IMG/VR virus record: IMGVR_UViG_3300036652_001351
Coordinates: 1-33,303 of that record
Length of the DNA stretch: 33,303 bases
Strand: one strand, 5' to 3'
Source of the DNA: a virus
Position 1 is the first letter of the stretch. Every line of letters begins with the position of its first letter. Shown here piece by piece: positions 1-5,750 of this stretch. Made by a program: the position numbers and the translations under genes. The notes beneath the pieces were generated by a model, which had not been told where the DNA came from, ran no database searches, and saw only the letters and a program-made list of their open reading frames with translations.

Positions 1-144
1 ATTACCGAGTAGCCAGTCCATACTTCCTAATGTTCTGTGCAGATTCAACATGAGCACTCTTTCCGTATCGGTGGCTCTTAATAACCCAAGCCGCTTCCAT
101 TTGTCATACGTATACGGCTCCTTTTTCTTGTCTGGTTTTTTCAT
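1..144 (-). CDS. hypothetical protein, cut off by window edge
   Basis: This is the first 48 codons of a minus-strand gene that runs off the left edge of the window. It starts at the ATG at 144-142 and begins MKKPDKKKEPYTYDKWKRLG. The visible part is basic and has no motif I recognise. Its start lies two bases after the stop of the upstream nuclease gene (stop at 149-147), so it continues the same minus-strand operon, and AAAGAG a few bases upstream could act as a weak ribosome binding site. Function unknown. Confidence 0.6.
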   Translation of the reverse strand, partial: MKKPDKKKEPYTYDKWKRLGLLRATDTERVLMLNLHRTLGSMDWLLGN

Positions 145-146
145 AA

Positions 147-947
147 CTACTCTTTCGGCGACACGAAGTTTTCGTTGTACCTGTACATTTTTAAGCGCAA
201 TAAAAACATTTCCTCATCCTCTTCTATTGCATAGCTGTAATAGGTATCGAACGGTTTACCACGGTACTTTTTTATACGAGGGTCTTCTGGGTCGCACATT
301 CTGACGATTACAGATTGCTGGGGCTGCTGCCCCGTAAGCTCTTTGAATGCGAGCGAGTATGCTCCACATTGTATTTTTGGGTCAGCACTCCACATCTTCG
401 GGAAGGTCTTTAAGTCGCCGATCGTGAGCTTCCCGTCTATGAGCGCAACGAAGTCGCACGTTCCTGCGTACCCATACTCCTCCGAGTACAGGCGTTGCTC
501 TGCGGCGATGAACTCCACTCCGTTCGTGATAGCCCAATCATGGAAGGGCTGTATCTCTGCGGGAATGTACAGGTTCGGATTCTTAGCTATACGCTCGTTG
601 ATGTAGTTTTCTACCAATGCGTGGGTGTCTGTACCCTTGCTTGCTGCACCATCTCGCTTACGGGCGTGTGCGGTACGGGCTGATTCAAGAATCTTTGCTA
701 GATTTTCAGGTCGAGCAATGATGTGAGGCTCAGGTATGACACCCCATTCACCGTATGCAGCCTCATTGTCTAACGTGTGTTCCTTCACATAATCCACGGC
801 CATATTCGCCGCCCATTGAATCAGGTTAGATTTGCTACTCGTTTCACTTATCACAGTAGTAACACCGGAAAGTAGCTTCGTACCGTCAAGAGTGTACGCG
901 TGCTTCTTGGAGTCGAACGAGAGGCGGTCTACGTTAGGAAGGTTCAT
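147..947 (-). CDS. PD-(D/E)XK nuclease, RecB/Cas4-like
   Basis: A 266-residue protein of the PD-(D/E)XK nuclease superfamily, probably a DNA exonuclease acting in phage recombination or replication. The core motifs are visible: a conserved GTDTH near residue 106-109, E150, D165 in the AGTCDF segment, the D178-x-K180 pair in IGDLK, and the Q193...Y197 motif typical of RecB-type nucleases. Its length suits a stand-alone phage exonuclease. The start codon overlaps the YopX-like gene's stop as ATGA, which implies translational coupling. In many phages such a nuclease pairs with a single-strand annealing protein; none is visible here, so the partner may lie left of the window. Family assignment is fairly firm; the exact substrate is unknown. 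Confidence 0.8.
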   Translation of the reverse strand: MNLPNVDRLSFDSKKHAYTLDGTKLLSGVTTVISETSSKSNLIQWAANMAVDYVKEHTLDNEAAYGEWGVIPEPHIIARPENLAKILESARTAHARKRDGAASKGTDTHALVENYINERIAKNPNLYIPAEIQPFHDWAITNGVEFIAAEQRLYSEEYGYAGTCDFVALIDGKLTIGDLKTFPKMWSADPKIQCGAYSLAFKELTGQQPQQSVIVRMCDPEDPRIKKYRGKPFDTYYSYAIEEDEEMFLLRLKMYRYNENFVSPKE

Positions 948-1363
948 ACCAGCAAGTCGCTATTCTCGTAGATGTTGCCGATAATTTCGACGCTTCCCTG
1001 AAGGAGCAGTCCGCGTGCATGGTTCATGTACTTTGCGTTGTAGGCGCTATCTGGTTCGGTATCCATTTTAAGTACCCATCCCGCGAGCTTGTCATCCCAC
1101 ACAACCACGTACTTGTCTTCTTCGCTGAACGTCCAACCATTTGGTAGAAAACCGAGACTATCGTCAGCCGTCATATTCCCGTCGAGCGATACCACATCAC
1201 CTTCAAACACGTCTTTCCCGTTCTTGTCGGTAAGGCCAGTGAATTGCATGAGTTCGCAATTAGCAGCCAACCAAGGCACGTTTCTTTCTTTGTCATCGAG
1301 CGCGAAGTACCACATTTCACGTGTTAAACCATCCCACGCCCTGAACTTCAGTACGCGGCTCAT
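944..1363 (-). CDS. YopX-family protein
   Basis: A 139-residue protein with the YopX signature: an N-terminal KFRAWD motif, then LMQFTGLTDKNGKDVFEGDV near residues 55-75, where YopX proteins carry 'MQyTGLkDknGkeIyEGDi'. The family is widespread in phages and prophages and has no established function. The start chosen is the ATG at 1363, which overlaps the preceding gene's TGA as ATGA; a TTG five codons upstream (1378) is open but would extend into that gene. The 3' end overlaps the nuclease start in the same way. It belongs to the minus-strand operon. Confidence 0.82.
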   Translation of the reverse strand: MSRVLKFRAWDGLTREMWYFALDDKERNVPWLAANCELMQFTGLTDKNGKDVFEGDVVSLDGNMTADDSLGFLPNGWTFSEEDKYVVVWDDKLAGWVLKMDTEPDSAYNAKYMNHARGLLLQGSVEIIGNIYENSDLLV

Positions 1364-1659
1364 AAGAATTTTGCGCAATGATTAGTAATCTGCGTATTCG
1401 TTGCATTCTGAACGGGTGTGCCCTGCTTCCAGAGCTGGCAATACAGCGTCTCCTGTTCCCTGTCAGACATCATGGATAGCTTCGTATCCGCGTGTGCAAC
1501 CGTCATGGGTAGCAGGAATGAGTTGATAAGCAATACGGTGGCAACGGTGATAACGAGTGTCCATATCCCGAGTGCAGAGTAGTCTGGTCGCTTTTCGCGT
1601 ACCAAAACAATGTTTGGTCGGAGAGCCTGTACCTCGTAGGCGGTAAATCCGTACTTCAT
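1360..1659 (-). CDS. small membrane or exported protein
   Basis: A 99-residue protein with one strong hydrophobic segment at about residues 30-52 (ALGIWTLVITVATVLLINSF), preceded by basic residues. It is followed by a 45-residue domain holding two cysteines (C74, C95) that could form a disulfide outside the membrane. The hydrophobic stretch ends in AHA-D, which resembles a signal peptidase site, but the segment begins at residue 30, late for a classical signal peptide, so a bitopic membrane protein is more likely. Both ends overlap neighbours as ATGA. No family recognised; function unknown. Confidence 0.6.
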   Translation of the reverse strand: MKYGFTAYEVQALRPNIVLVREKRPDYSALGIWTLVITVATVLLINSFLLPMTVAHADTKLSMMSDREQETLYCQLWKQGTPVQNATNTQITNHCAKFL

Positions 1660-1850
1660 ACGCCGAGCTTCTTAATGTTTTCAAGACGCTCAAACACCTT
1701 CGTATCGTCGTTAGGAAGTGAAATCGTGCGCAGGCAGGAAGGACAGTAGCCACGGATAAGCAAGCCTCCGAGATGATTCCTATCCTTGCAGAACTCAGGC
1801 ACGTCCACCTTCACGTTCTTTAGCGGATTGTCGTTCCAGTCGTAAGCCAT
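1656..1850 (-). CDS. small Cys-containing hypothetical protein
   Basis: A 64-residue protein that starts at the ATG at 1850-1848 (MAYDWNDNP), just after the stop of the 85-residue gene. GGAAAA eight bases upstream may be the ribosome binding site. It contains a CPSC pair (YCPSC) and one more cysteine, so a small zinc ribbon is possible. Its stop overlaps the start of the membrane protein gene as ATGA. A longer in-frame reading (from 2042) exists but overlaps the 85-residue gene along its whole extension and has the composition of an out-of-frame translation, so I chose the short form. Confidence 0.5.
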   Translation of the reverse strand: MAYDWNDNPLKNVKVDVPEFCKDRNHLGGLLIRGYCPSCLRTISLPNDDTKVFERLENIKKLGV

Positions 1851-1851
1851 A

Positions 1852-2109
1852 CTATTTTCCAAGAGACATACTGATAACTGCCTCATCGCGGCGTTCCATT
1901 GCACGGTCTGAATTATCTTGGCGAGGGCAACCGAGGGTGTGGTAGCCAAATAGGCTCTTATGGCACGATGCTGAACATTCGAGTGCATCACCCTGTACTG
2001 CTGCCCAGAACGCGTCTGCACGCTCTTCGTACGTAGCTGCATAGCGGTCTTCGAGGGTAATCCCGTATGCGTCGTAGTCTCCTTCTACTGGTTCGTGTTC
2101 GTAGTTCAT
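1852..2109 (-). CDS. acidic hypothetical protein, first gene of minus operon
   Basis: An 85-residue acidic protein (starts MNYEHEPVEGDYDAYG) with three cysteines near residues 45-60. It has a clear ribosome binding site, AAGGAAAG, about eight bases before the ATG at 2109. It opens the minus-strand operon that runs to the left window edge and lies directly downstream of a strongly structured leader (2129-2198). No family recognised. Confidence 0.55.
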   Translation of the reverse strand: MNYEHEPVEGDYDAYGITLEDRYAATYEERADAFWAAVQGDALECSASCHKSLFGYHTLGCPRQDNSDRAMERRDEAVISMSLGK

Positions 2110-2128
2110 AGTGTTGTCTTTCCTTCGT

Positions 2129-2198
2129 GTAGCTCACGCGGCCACCTTGTTCCCCGACCCGCCTTATGAGAAGGTCAGGTCATTGCCGCACGAGCTAC
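2129..2198 (-). repeat. structured leader: long imperfect inverted repeat
   Basis: Outer arms at 2129-2142 and 2185-2198 pair at 12 of 14 positions (GTAGCTC, two A-C mismatches, then GCGGC). Inside, GACC (2156-2159) pairs with GGTC (2178-2181), and CCTT (2162-2165) pairs with AAGG (2171-2174) around a five-base loop. The element ends 3-4 bases from the ribosome binding site of the 85-residue gene, so on the minus strand it would sit in that operon's 5' leader or over its promoter. The size and a 7-bp outer stem resemble a tRNA, but no valid T-arm or anticodon stem forms. Confidence 0.5.
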
Positions 2199-2242
2199 GC
2201 AAAGGACATAAGGCTTGTAAAGAAAGTTGGCAGTTGAAAAGA

Positions 2243-2262
2243 AAAAGCCGCTATAAGCGGTT
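2243..2262 (-). terminator. rho-independent terminator candidate
   Basis: On the minus strand CCGCT-TAT-AGCGG (2260-2248) forms a five-bp stem that is followed by CTTTTTCTTTTC. That is the stem plus U-tract of an intrinsic terminator. It would end transcripts coming from the integrase/HTH genes before they enter the nuclease operon. Confidence 0.55.
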
Positions 2263-2407
2263 GTTGTGCGACCTCTAGTCGAGCAAGGAGTCTTTTACGT
2301 CCCTTACTCATACAAAAATATCGCGGATATACCGCTTAAATACTGCCTTTTCTCCTCAACGTACAACTTCCTATTAGCTATAGTACACCATACTCGCTAA
2401 CGAGCAA

Positions 2408-2423
2408 GAGGCCCGAAGGCCCC
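2408..2423 (-). terminator. UUCG-tetraloop hairpin after HTH gene
   Basis: On the minus strand GGGGCC-TTCG-GGCCTC forms a six-bp stem (one G-U pair) with the very stable UUCG loop, 12 bases after the stop of the HTH gene. No strong U-tract follows, so it may terminate weakly or protect the 3' end, with the U-rich hairpin at 2243-2262 as backup. Confidence 0.5.
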
Positions 2424-2434
2424 CCTGTGGATAA

Positions 2435-2647
2435 CTATTCTCTCCAGTGATATGCCCTGTGCACGGTGGTTAGGTAGTGTTGCCTGCCGTCACGTTTGGT
2501 AAGGAAGTCCACGACTTCCCTGAAGCTCATTCCTCGATTATCTCTGAGTGCGCGTACGGTTTTAATAAACTCGGGTTTCGGCTTTGGGCCTTTACGAGAA
2601 GTACGCTTCTGCTCTATTGAGGAAATCTTCGTCGTGGTACTGCTCAT
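2435..2647 (-). CDS. small helix-turn-helix protein (possible excisionase or regulator)
   Basis: A 70-residue basic protein starting at the ATG at 2647 (MSSTTTKISSIEQKRTSRKG). Its C-terminal half (RALRDNRGMSFREVVDFL..., TTVHRAYHW) has the pattern of the short HTH found in serine-recombinase-associated and regulatory proteins ('GMSYREIAdwLn...T.vhR'). It overlaps the 3' end of the integrase gene by 56 bases in another frame, so the two are co-transcribed. Size, charge and position suit a recombination directionality factor or a small repressor, but neither is shown by the sequence. An in-frame upstream extension to 2782 would lie wholly inside the integrase gene and is unlikely. Confidence 0.55.
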   Translation of the reverse strand: MSSTTTKISSIEQKRTSRKGPKPKPEFIKTVRALRDNRGMSFREVVDFLTKRDGRQHYLTTVHRAYHWRE

Positions 2648-3434
2648 AGATAAATGTTGATGTTGGGCTTTGATGTCCGAGTCCCTTCTGAATGAATGAA
2701 AGTGGAGCGTTTTGATCTCTACGTAAATGCGCCCATCCATGCCGGAAGGAATGCGGTGTGATTCTAACCTGTAACCCTGCACTTTGCACGTACCGCTTCA
2801 GGTTGCGTTCAACGGTTCGTGCGGTCAATCGTTCGCCGTATAGATTTGTGAACAGAGCTGGATCAGCAGAGATTTTATTTCGTGCGGCGATGTAATGAAG
2901 AAGGTGCGAATGGGTAAACCGCGACCACACAATTATCCTTCGCTGCTGGGACTTCTTTGTAACAATGGACGCGAATGTCTTTATTGCATCAATATCTGTT
3001 ACATTCAGCTCGCACAGTTCCGATACTCGGATCCCCGTATCGTACAGGATCCGAACCATCACCAAATCCCTCATACCAAGGTACGTATTGGGGATAGCTT
3101 CAAGAATGCTCAAGAATTCCGGCCCTTCGATAGCCCGATGAGACTTTGCCACTGACTTTGGCGGGCGAATCAACTCTGGGGCAAGGCATTTTTTTCCGAG
3201 CATCCGTTGGAACCTGAAGAACACCTTTAGGGAAGTCATAGCGAACTGAACCGTTGGTGGGGCATACTTCCCTTCCAAATGAAGCTGAAACTTAACAATG
3301 TCCTGTATCGAAACCTCCTTACTTCCTTTCTTAACGAACTTGGCGAAACGAACTAACCATATACGATAGTTTTCACTCGCCCGTTTTGCGTGCGTTGCTT
3401 TCCAATCTAGGAAGTCATTTATTTCATGTAGCAT
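2592..3434 (-). CDS. int: tyrosine recombinase/integrase, XerC/D-like
   Basis: A phage integrase of the tyrosine recombinase family, about 280 residues from the ATG at 3434. Numbered from the longer reading (TTG at 3479), the catalytic set is present: R151 (TGIRVSEL), a beta-hairpin lysine near K175, H243 and R246 (HSFRH), H269 (LGHQS) and nucleophile Y278 (FIYEQ). The N-terminal 90 residues are a SAM-like core-binding domain (WLVRFAKFV..., PPTVQFAMTSLKVFFRF). I prefer the ATG at 3434 because GGGGAGG lies about eight bases upstream; an ATG at 3470 and a TTG at 3479 are alternatives. The gene marks a temperate phage or integrated element. All catalytic residues are intact. It is transcribed leftward, away from the structural genes. 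Confidence 0.9.
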   Translation of the reverse strand: MLHEINDFLDWKATHAKRASENYRIWLVRFAKFVKKGSKEVSIQDIVKFQLHLEGKYAPPTVQFAMTSLKVFFRFQRMLGKKCLAPELIRPPKSVAKSHRAIEGPEFLSILEAIPNTYLGMRDLVMVRILYDTGIRVSELCELNVTDIDAIKTFASIVTKKSQQRRIIVWSRFTHSHLLHYIAARNKISADPALFTNLYGERLTARTVERNLKRYVQSAGLQVRITPHSFRHGWAHLRRDQNAPLSFIQKGLGHQSPTSTFIYEQYHDEDFLNRAEAYFS

Positions 3435-3459
3435 AAGGCCCGCCTCCCCTACTAACCAG

Positions 3460-3575
3460 CTTGCAGGCATGGGTTTCAAAGAGGCGGGCTTGACACCAAG
3501 TATACCGCATCAAAAAACACAAGAGGGCCGTTTATGTACGGCAAGTGTTAACCCTCTTGGTACCCCGCCTGCAAG
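3460..3575. repeat. nested inverted repeats upstream of integrase
   Basis: Three nested inverted repeats share nearly the same centre. CTTGCAGGC (3460-3468) pairs with GCCTGCAAG (3567-3575). CAAGAGGG (3520-3527) pairs with CCCTCTTG (3552-3559). GCCGT (3527-3531) pairs with ACGGC (3538-3542) around a six-base loop. The outer left arm lies within the longer reading of the integrase gene. The arrangement suits protein binding sites (integrase arm sites or a regulator) or an attachment site, but this is inference. Confidence 0.45.
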
Positions 3576-3613
3576 CCAGCTTTCGCTGCGTATTTCCACA
3601 GGAGTGAGCTAGG

Positions 3614-3639
3614 TATACTCCTCTGACTTCATGAAGTCA
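3614..3639 (+). promoter_or_regulatory. TATACT box with adjacent 16-bp palindrome (candidate operator)
   Basis: TATACT (3614-3619) matches the bacterial -10 consensus at five of six positions. Four bases later lies TGACTTCATGAAGTCA (3624-3639), a perfect 16-bp palindrome. This would place the palindrome at the transcription start, the usual place for a repressor operator. No good -35 hexamer is visible at 16-18 bp. No dimeric repressor gene is evident here except the small HTH protein. Confidence 0.4.
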
Positions 3640-3749
3640 AGGTACTGGTGATGTGCTCTGTGCAGAGTACTTAGCCGCCTAGAGCTTTGCATGGGAATTG
3701 CACCCAGTCATACTCTGCGCACAACACACCACAGCAAATCTCCTTACCC

Positions 3750-3767
3750 CACCTCCCGAAGGAGATG
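3750..3767 (-). terminator. UUCG-tetraloop hairpin
   Basis: On the minus strand CATCTCC-TTCG-GGAGGTG makes a seven-bp stem (one G-U pair) capped by UUCG, six bases after the stop of the 60-residue minus-strand reading frame. It has the same design as the hairpin at 2408-2423 and likewise lacks a U-tract. Confidence 0.4.
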
Positions 3768-3773
3768 AGGAGT

Positions 3774-3956
3774 TCAGCGCTCCCCACCCTTTGCAGAATG
3801 AGGGGCAAGAAGACTTGCCAGCTCACGGGACTTAAGAAGATTCATTCTCTCGAAAGAAAATGCCCGCAGCACCTTCCGATGCCGCCGTCCCACGAACTCT
3901 GTATACATTTTCCCACCACCACACTGTCTGTCAAATAGTTTTGATACCCCTGTCAT
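3774..3956 (-). CDS. possible small basic protein
   Basis: A 60-residue basic reading frame (ATG at 3956; an internal ATG at 3908 gives 44 residues). The internal start has a purine-rich GGTGGTGGGAAA just before it. A UUCG hairpin follows the stop, which mildly supports a real minus-strand gene. The opposite strand has a competing 83-residue frame (3687-3938) that is Pro/His/Ser-rich and looks like a shadow. No family recognised, and it may be non-coding. Confidence 0.25.
   Translation of the reverse strand: MTGVSKLFDRQCGGGKMYTEFVGRRHRKVLRAFSFERMNLLKSRELASLLAPHSAKGGER
3938..3947 (+). promoter_or_regulatory. TTGTTTTGAYA-family motif, copy 1 (before ninG)
   Basis: Reads TAGTTTTGATAC. The TTGATA core starts at 3941, exactly 31 nt before the ninG GTG start at 3972. 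TATGTA lies 16 bp downstream (3963-3968) and could act as a -10 box. A transcript from it would have almost no 5' leader. Confidence 0.55.
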
Positions 3957-3971
3957 CCACAGTATGTAGAG

Positions 3972-4379
3972 GTGAAACGAACCCCGCTCAAGCGTAAGAG
4001 CAAGACTCCAGAAGCGAAACTGAAGGAGAAACTATGGGAACTTTGCAAGAAGATAATACGTCTCCGCTATGGAAACACCTGCTACACATGTAATGCAACT
4101 GGACTTGAAGGAGCTAATTGGCATACAGGCCATTTTATTGCTTCCAGTATCTGTGGGGCTTATCTGCGCTATGACCTGCGTAATCTCCGGCCACAATGCT
4201 TCCGCTGCAATATTTCTCTTAGCAGCAATGGTGCCGTTTTCTATCATACTCTGGTTGCGAAAGAAGGTCAGGCGTATGTTGACCAGCTCTTCCTAGACAA
4301 GCAGAAGACCGTGAAGGCTAACCGTGCCTTCTACCAAACACTCATAGACGAATACGAGCAAGTACTGTCCGAACTGTGA
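3972..4379 (+). CDS. ninG: NinG-type recombination protein (HNH/zinc-binding)
   Basis: A 135-residue protein matching phage lambda NinG (Rap), a DNA junction/recombination endonuclease family. It has the typical basic start (MKRTPLKRKSKTPEAKLKE), a C37-x-x-C40 pair, the HTGHF segment (residues 51-55), LRYDLRNLRPQC with N71, then C76-x-x-C79-N80 and a helical tail. In lambda, Rap acts in recombination by cutting branched DNA; the same role is inferred here. The GTG start at 3972 sits directly against an AGAGG, too close for normal SD use, and 31 nt downstream of a motif copy, so a leaderless transcript is likely. It is the first plus-strand gene and opens the block leading to packaging. Confidence 0.85.
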   Translation: MKRTPLKRKSKTPEAKLKEKLWELCKKIIRLRYGNTCYTCNATGLEGANWHTGHFIASSICGAYLRYDLRNLRPQCFRCNISLSSNGAVFYHTLVAKEGQAYVDQLFLDKQKTVKANRAFYQTLIDEYEQVLSEL

Positions 4380-4421
4380 ACGACACTTCCCTGCTTCATA
4401 CCAAATTAACGTACCATTTGA

Positions 4422-4832
4422 ATGGGAATGAATAAGAGCGCACACCGTCCCCGAATACTCAATACAGACCAAGAAACCTTCTTGGAGTATCGTATTTTTC
4501 TTTCCAAAGAACTGGGCATCTTCACCCTCGTGGAGATTGCAGACGGGTGGGAAATGTCTCTCGCCACCCTGCACAGGTACAAATCAGTCGCGTATCGTAT
4601 CGCTTCGCAGGAGGCAGGACGGAAAGTGTATCTCTCCTACCGCAATTCCCTATGCAGAGGCGTGTGCTATCGCTGTCATGACGAACTGAAGCTCCATGAC
4701 CGCTGTACAGACTGCACGGTACTTCTTCATGACGAATCAGAGCACGGGTATTCCCCCGATGGAATACGCTGCCAGAGTTGTTTTGATAGTCGAAAAAGGC
4801 AGACCATACACAGGTATGAAACTGACGAGTAA
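4422..4832 (+). CDS. Cys-rich protein with three CxxC pairs and HTH-like segment
   Basis: A 136-residue protein (possible starts at 4422 and 4428). Residues about 36-60 (TLVEIADGWEMSLATLHRYKS) resemble a helix-turn-helix. The C-terminal half has C82-x-x-C85, C95-x-x-C98 and C117-x-x-C120, typical of zinc-binding knuckles. Together these suggest a small DNA- or RNA-binding regulator, possibly a homologue of phage transcription factors, but I recognise no named family. The coding sequence contains a TTGTTTTGATA motif near its end (4779-4788) that may drive the next gene, and its last 17 bases overlap that gene. Confidence 0.6.
   Translation: MGMNKSAHRPRILNTDQETFLEYRIFLSKELGIFTLVEIADGWEMSLATLHRYKSVAYRIASQEAGRKVYLSYRNSLCRGVCYRCHDELKLHDRCTDCTVLLHDESEHGYSPDGIRCQSCFDSRKRQTIHRYETDE
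4779..4788 (+). promoter_or_regulatory. TTGTTTTGAYA-family motif, copy 2 (inside coding sequence)
   Basis: Reads GTTGTTTTGATAG. The TTGATA core starts at 4783, 33 nt before the ATG at 4816. It encodes S-C-F-D-S in the overlapping gene, so chance is possible, but the spacing matches the other copies. Confidence 0.4.
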
Positions 4833-5025
4833 GAAGCGCGGCGGCCTCAAGAAGAGCCAGTTTGCTGGCCCAGACCGCAGCTATCCGGTAAACGACAAAT
4901 CACACGCAAAGAACGCAAAAGCTCGCGCCAGTGAAATGTACAACAAGGGAAAATTATCATCCTCCGAGAAATCCAAGATTGATGCGAAAGCCAATAAGGT
5001 ACTCGGAAAATCTAAAAAGAAATAA
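4816..5025 (+). CDS. small basic phage protein (SYPVND motif)
   Basis: A 69-residue lysine-rich protein starting at the ATG at 4816 (MKLTSKKRGGLKKSQFAGPD). The segment FAGPDRSYPVNDKSHAKNAK resembles a motif shared by many small phage-encoded proteins ('FagP.rsyPi.d..Ha..A'), which sometimes occur within phage head or protease proteins. Function unknown; the charge and SxxSK-rich tail would suit a nucleic-acid-associated protein. It overlaps the upstream gene by 17 bases, and the next ATG follows its stop after one base. An in-frame extension to 4696 lies wholly in the upstream gene and is rejected. Confidence 0.65.
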   Translation: MKLTSKKRGGLKKSQFAGPDRSYPVNDKSHAKNAKARASEMYNKGKLSSSEKSKIDAKANKVLGKSKKK

Positions 5026-5026
5026 C

Positions 5027-5251
5027 ATGGCAAATTACACACTTACAAACACAGACGATGGTTCGGTTCTGAATCTCTTTGACCAGTCGCACGTAGACGC
5101 TGCAGTCGCAGCAGCAGTAGCCGCTGTCCCAGCAGGTTCAGCAGACGATACCGTCACGGAAGTAGACGTTAAGGAAGCAGACGGCGAGGTAGTCACGATG
5201 GAACCTGTAGAGGCAAACGAGACGACTGAAGACGCAGCACCAGCAGCATAG
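5027..5251 (+). CDS. small acidic Ala/Val-rich protein
   Basis: A 74-residue acidic protein starting at 5027 (MANYTLTNTDDGSVLNLFDQ). It has an alanine-rich middle (AAVAAAVAAVPA) and an acidic Thr/Glu/Ala-rich tail, low in complexity and probably disordered. It starts one base after the previous stop. AAAGAAA upstream is a weak ribosome binding site. No family recognised. Confidence 0.55.
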   Translation: MANYTLTNTDDGSVLNLFDQSHVDAAVAAAVAAVPAGSADDTVTEVDVKEADGEVVTMEPVEANETTEDAAPAA

Positions 5252-5253
5252 TC

Positions 5254-5424
5254 ATGAAGACTAGCAAGAAGATAAACCGTAAGGGCGGCTCCGGCTCAAC
5301 AGCCGTGAAGAGCATGTCCAACAACGCAAAGGCCCCCTATGCAAAAGCAAAACCCTCGTATCAGCAGAATTCAGATAGCGTAAAAGTAACCAAGGGAATG
5401 AAGGGCGGCAAGAAAAAGAAGTAA
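5254..5424 (+). CDS. tiny basic protein, 56 residues
   Basis: A 56-residue lysine/serine/glycine-rich protein (MKTSKKINRKGGSGSTAVKS, ending GGKKKK) that starts two bases after the previous stop. It is highly basic and probably disordered; DNA or RNA binding is a guess. It keeps the tight spacing of this block, which supports it as a real gene. Confidence 0.5.
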   Translation: MKTSKKINRKGGSGSTAVKSMSNNAKAPYAKAKPSYQQNSDSVKVTKGMKGGKKKK

Positions 5425-5425
5425 G

Positions 5426-5596
5426 ATGCAGACGCTATCCTCAATCAGATGCGAGTGCGGGGTAACAATAGTAAAGGATTACTTCATGGCCCAGACCGTC
5501 GTGAAGGATATAGACCAGTACTTCCAATGGATGTGCCAGTTTTGTGGTAGCCGATTCATCGAAAAGAAAGAATCCCCCACTCTTTTAAAGAAATAA
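5426..5596 (+). CDS. tiny zinc-ribbon-like protein, 56 residues
   Basis: A 56-residue protein (MQTLSSIRCECGVTIVKDYF) with C9-x-C11 near the N-terminus and C38-x-x-C41 in a WMCQFCGSRF segment, the layout of a small zinc ribbon. It starts one base after the preceding stop, behind an AAGAAG run. Its role is unknown; a nucleic-acid-binding or adaptor role is possible. Confidence 0.5.
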   Translation: MQTLSSIRCECGVTIVKDYFMAQTVVKDIDQYFQWMCQFCGSRFIEKKESPTLLKK

Positions 5597-5599
5597 GCT

Positions 5600-5737
5600 A
5601 TGGAAGATAGACTTGAAAGAATAGAAAACGCAGTCCTCCTCCTCGCCAACATGGTAGAGGAAGGGGAATGGACATCAGTGAGTGAACAAGTAGGTGATGT
5701 GCTGTTCGGGGAGTTTGATGAAGAAACCCATATTTAA
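5600..5737 (+). CDS. tiny acidic protein, 45 residues
   Basis: A 45-residue acidic, largely helical reading frame (MEDRLERIENAVLLLANMVE) beginning three bases after the previous stop with AAAGAAA upstream. The N-terminal half shows a heptad-like pattern (L5, I8, V12, L15). Function unknown. Confidence 0.45.
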   Translation: MEDRLERIENAVLLLANMVEEGEWTSVSEQVGDVLFGEFDEETHI

Positions 5738-5750
5738 GGCCGTATAATCT

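Larger units (their letters stand above)
2110..2434. other. non-coding control region
   Basis: This 325-bp stretch has no credible gene. It separates two minus-strand transcription units: integrase/HTH to the right and the nuclease operon to the left. It holds a long imperfect inverted repeat (2129-2198), two terminator-like hairpins for minus-strand transcription (2243-2262 and 2408-2423) and AT-rich sequence between about 2300 and 2400. I cannot point to a convincing -35/-10 pair. Confidence 0.6.
3435..3971. other. intergenic control region upstream of integrase
   Basis: About 540 bp between the integrase and ninG. At most one small minus-strand gene fits (3774-3956). It contains nested inverted repeats (3460-3575), a TATACT box next to a perfect palindrome (3614-3639), a short CTCTG/CAGAG inverted repeat (3656-3667), a UUCG hairpin (3750-3767) and the first copy of the TTGTTTTGAYA-type motif (3938-3947). 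The phage attachment site may lie here, but I cannot define its core. Confidence 0.5.

Noticed and set aside
1656-2042. 128-residue reading of the small minus-strand gene
   Set aside because: Its extra N-terminus lies entirely over the 85-residue gene, which has a good ribosome binding site; the shorter 64-residue form fits the operon spacing.
2129-2198. tRNA-like element (7-bp outer stem, CAT in the central loop)
   Set aside because: No valid five-bp anticodon stem with seven-base loop and no T-arm consensus on either strand.
3489-3496. TTGACA at 3490-3495 as a plus-strand promoter
   Set aside because: No -10 box at 16-18 bp; the TATACC nearby is too close.
3508-3519. Tenth motif copy on the minus strand before the integrase (GTGTTTTTTGATGC)
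   Set aside because: Only a partial match (TTGATG core), and the spacing of 34 nt fits only the TTG start at 3479, which I do not favour.
3687-3938. 83-residue plus-strand frame in the control region
   Set aside because: No ribosome binding site, shadow-like composition (Pro, His, Ser, Cys), and the opposite frame is slightly better supported.
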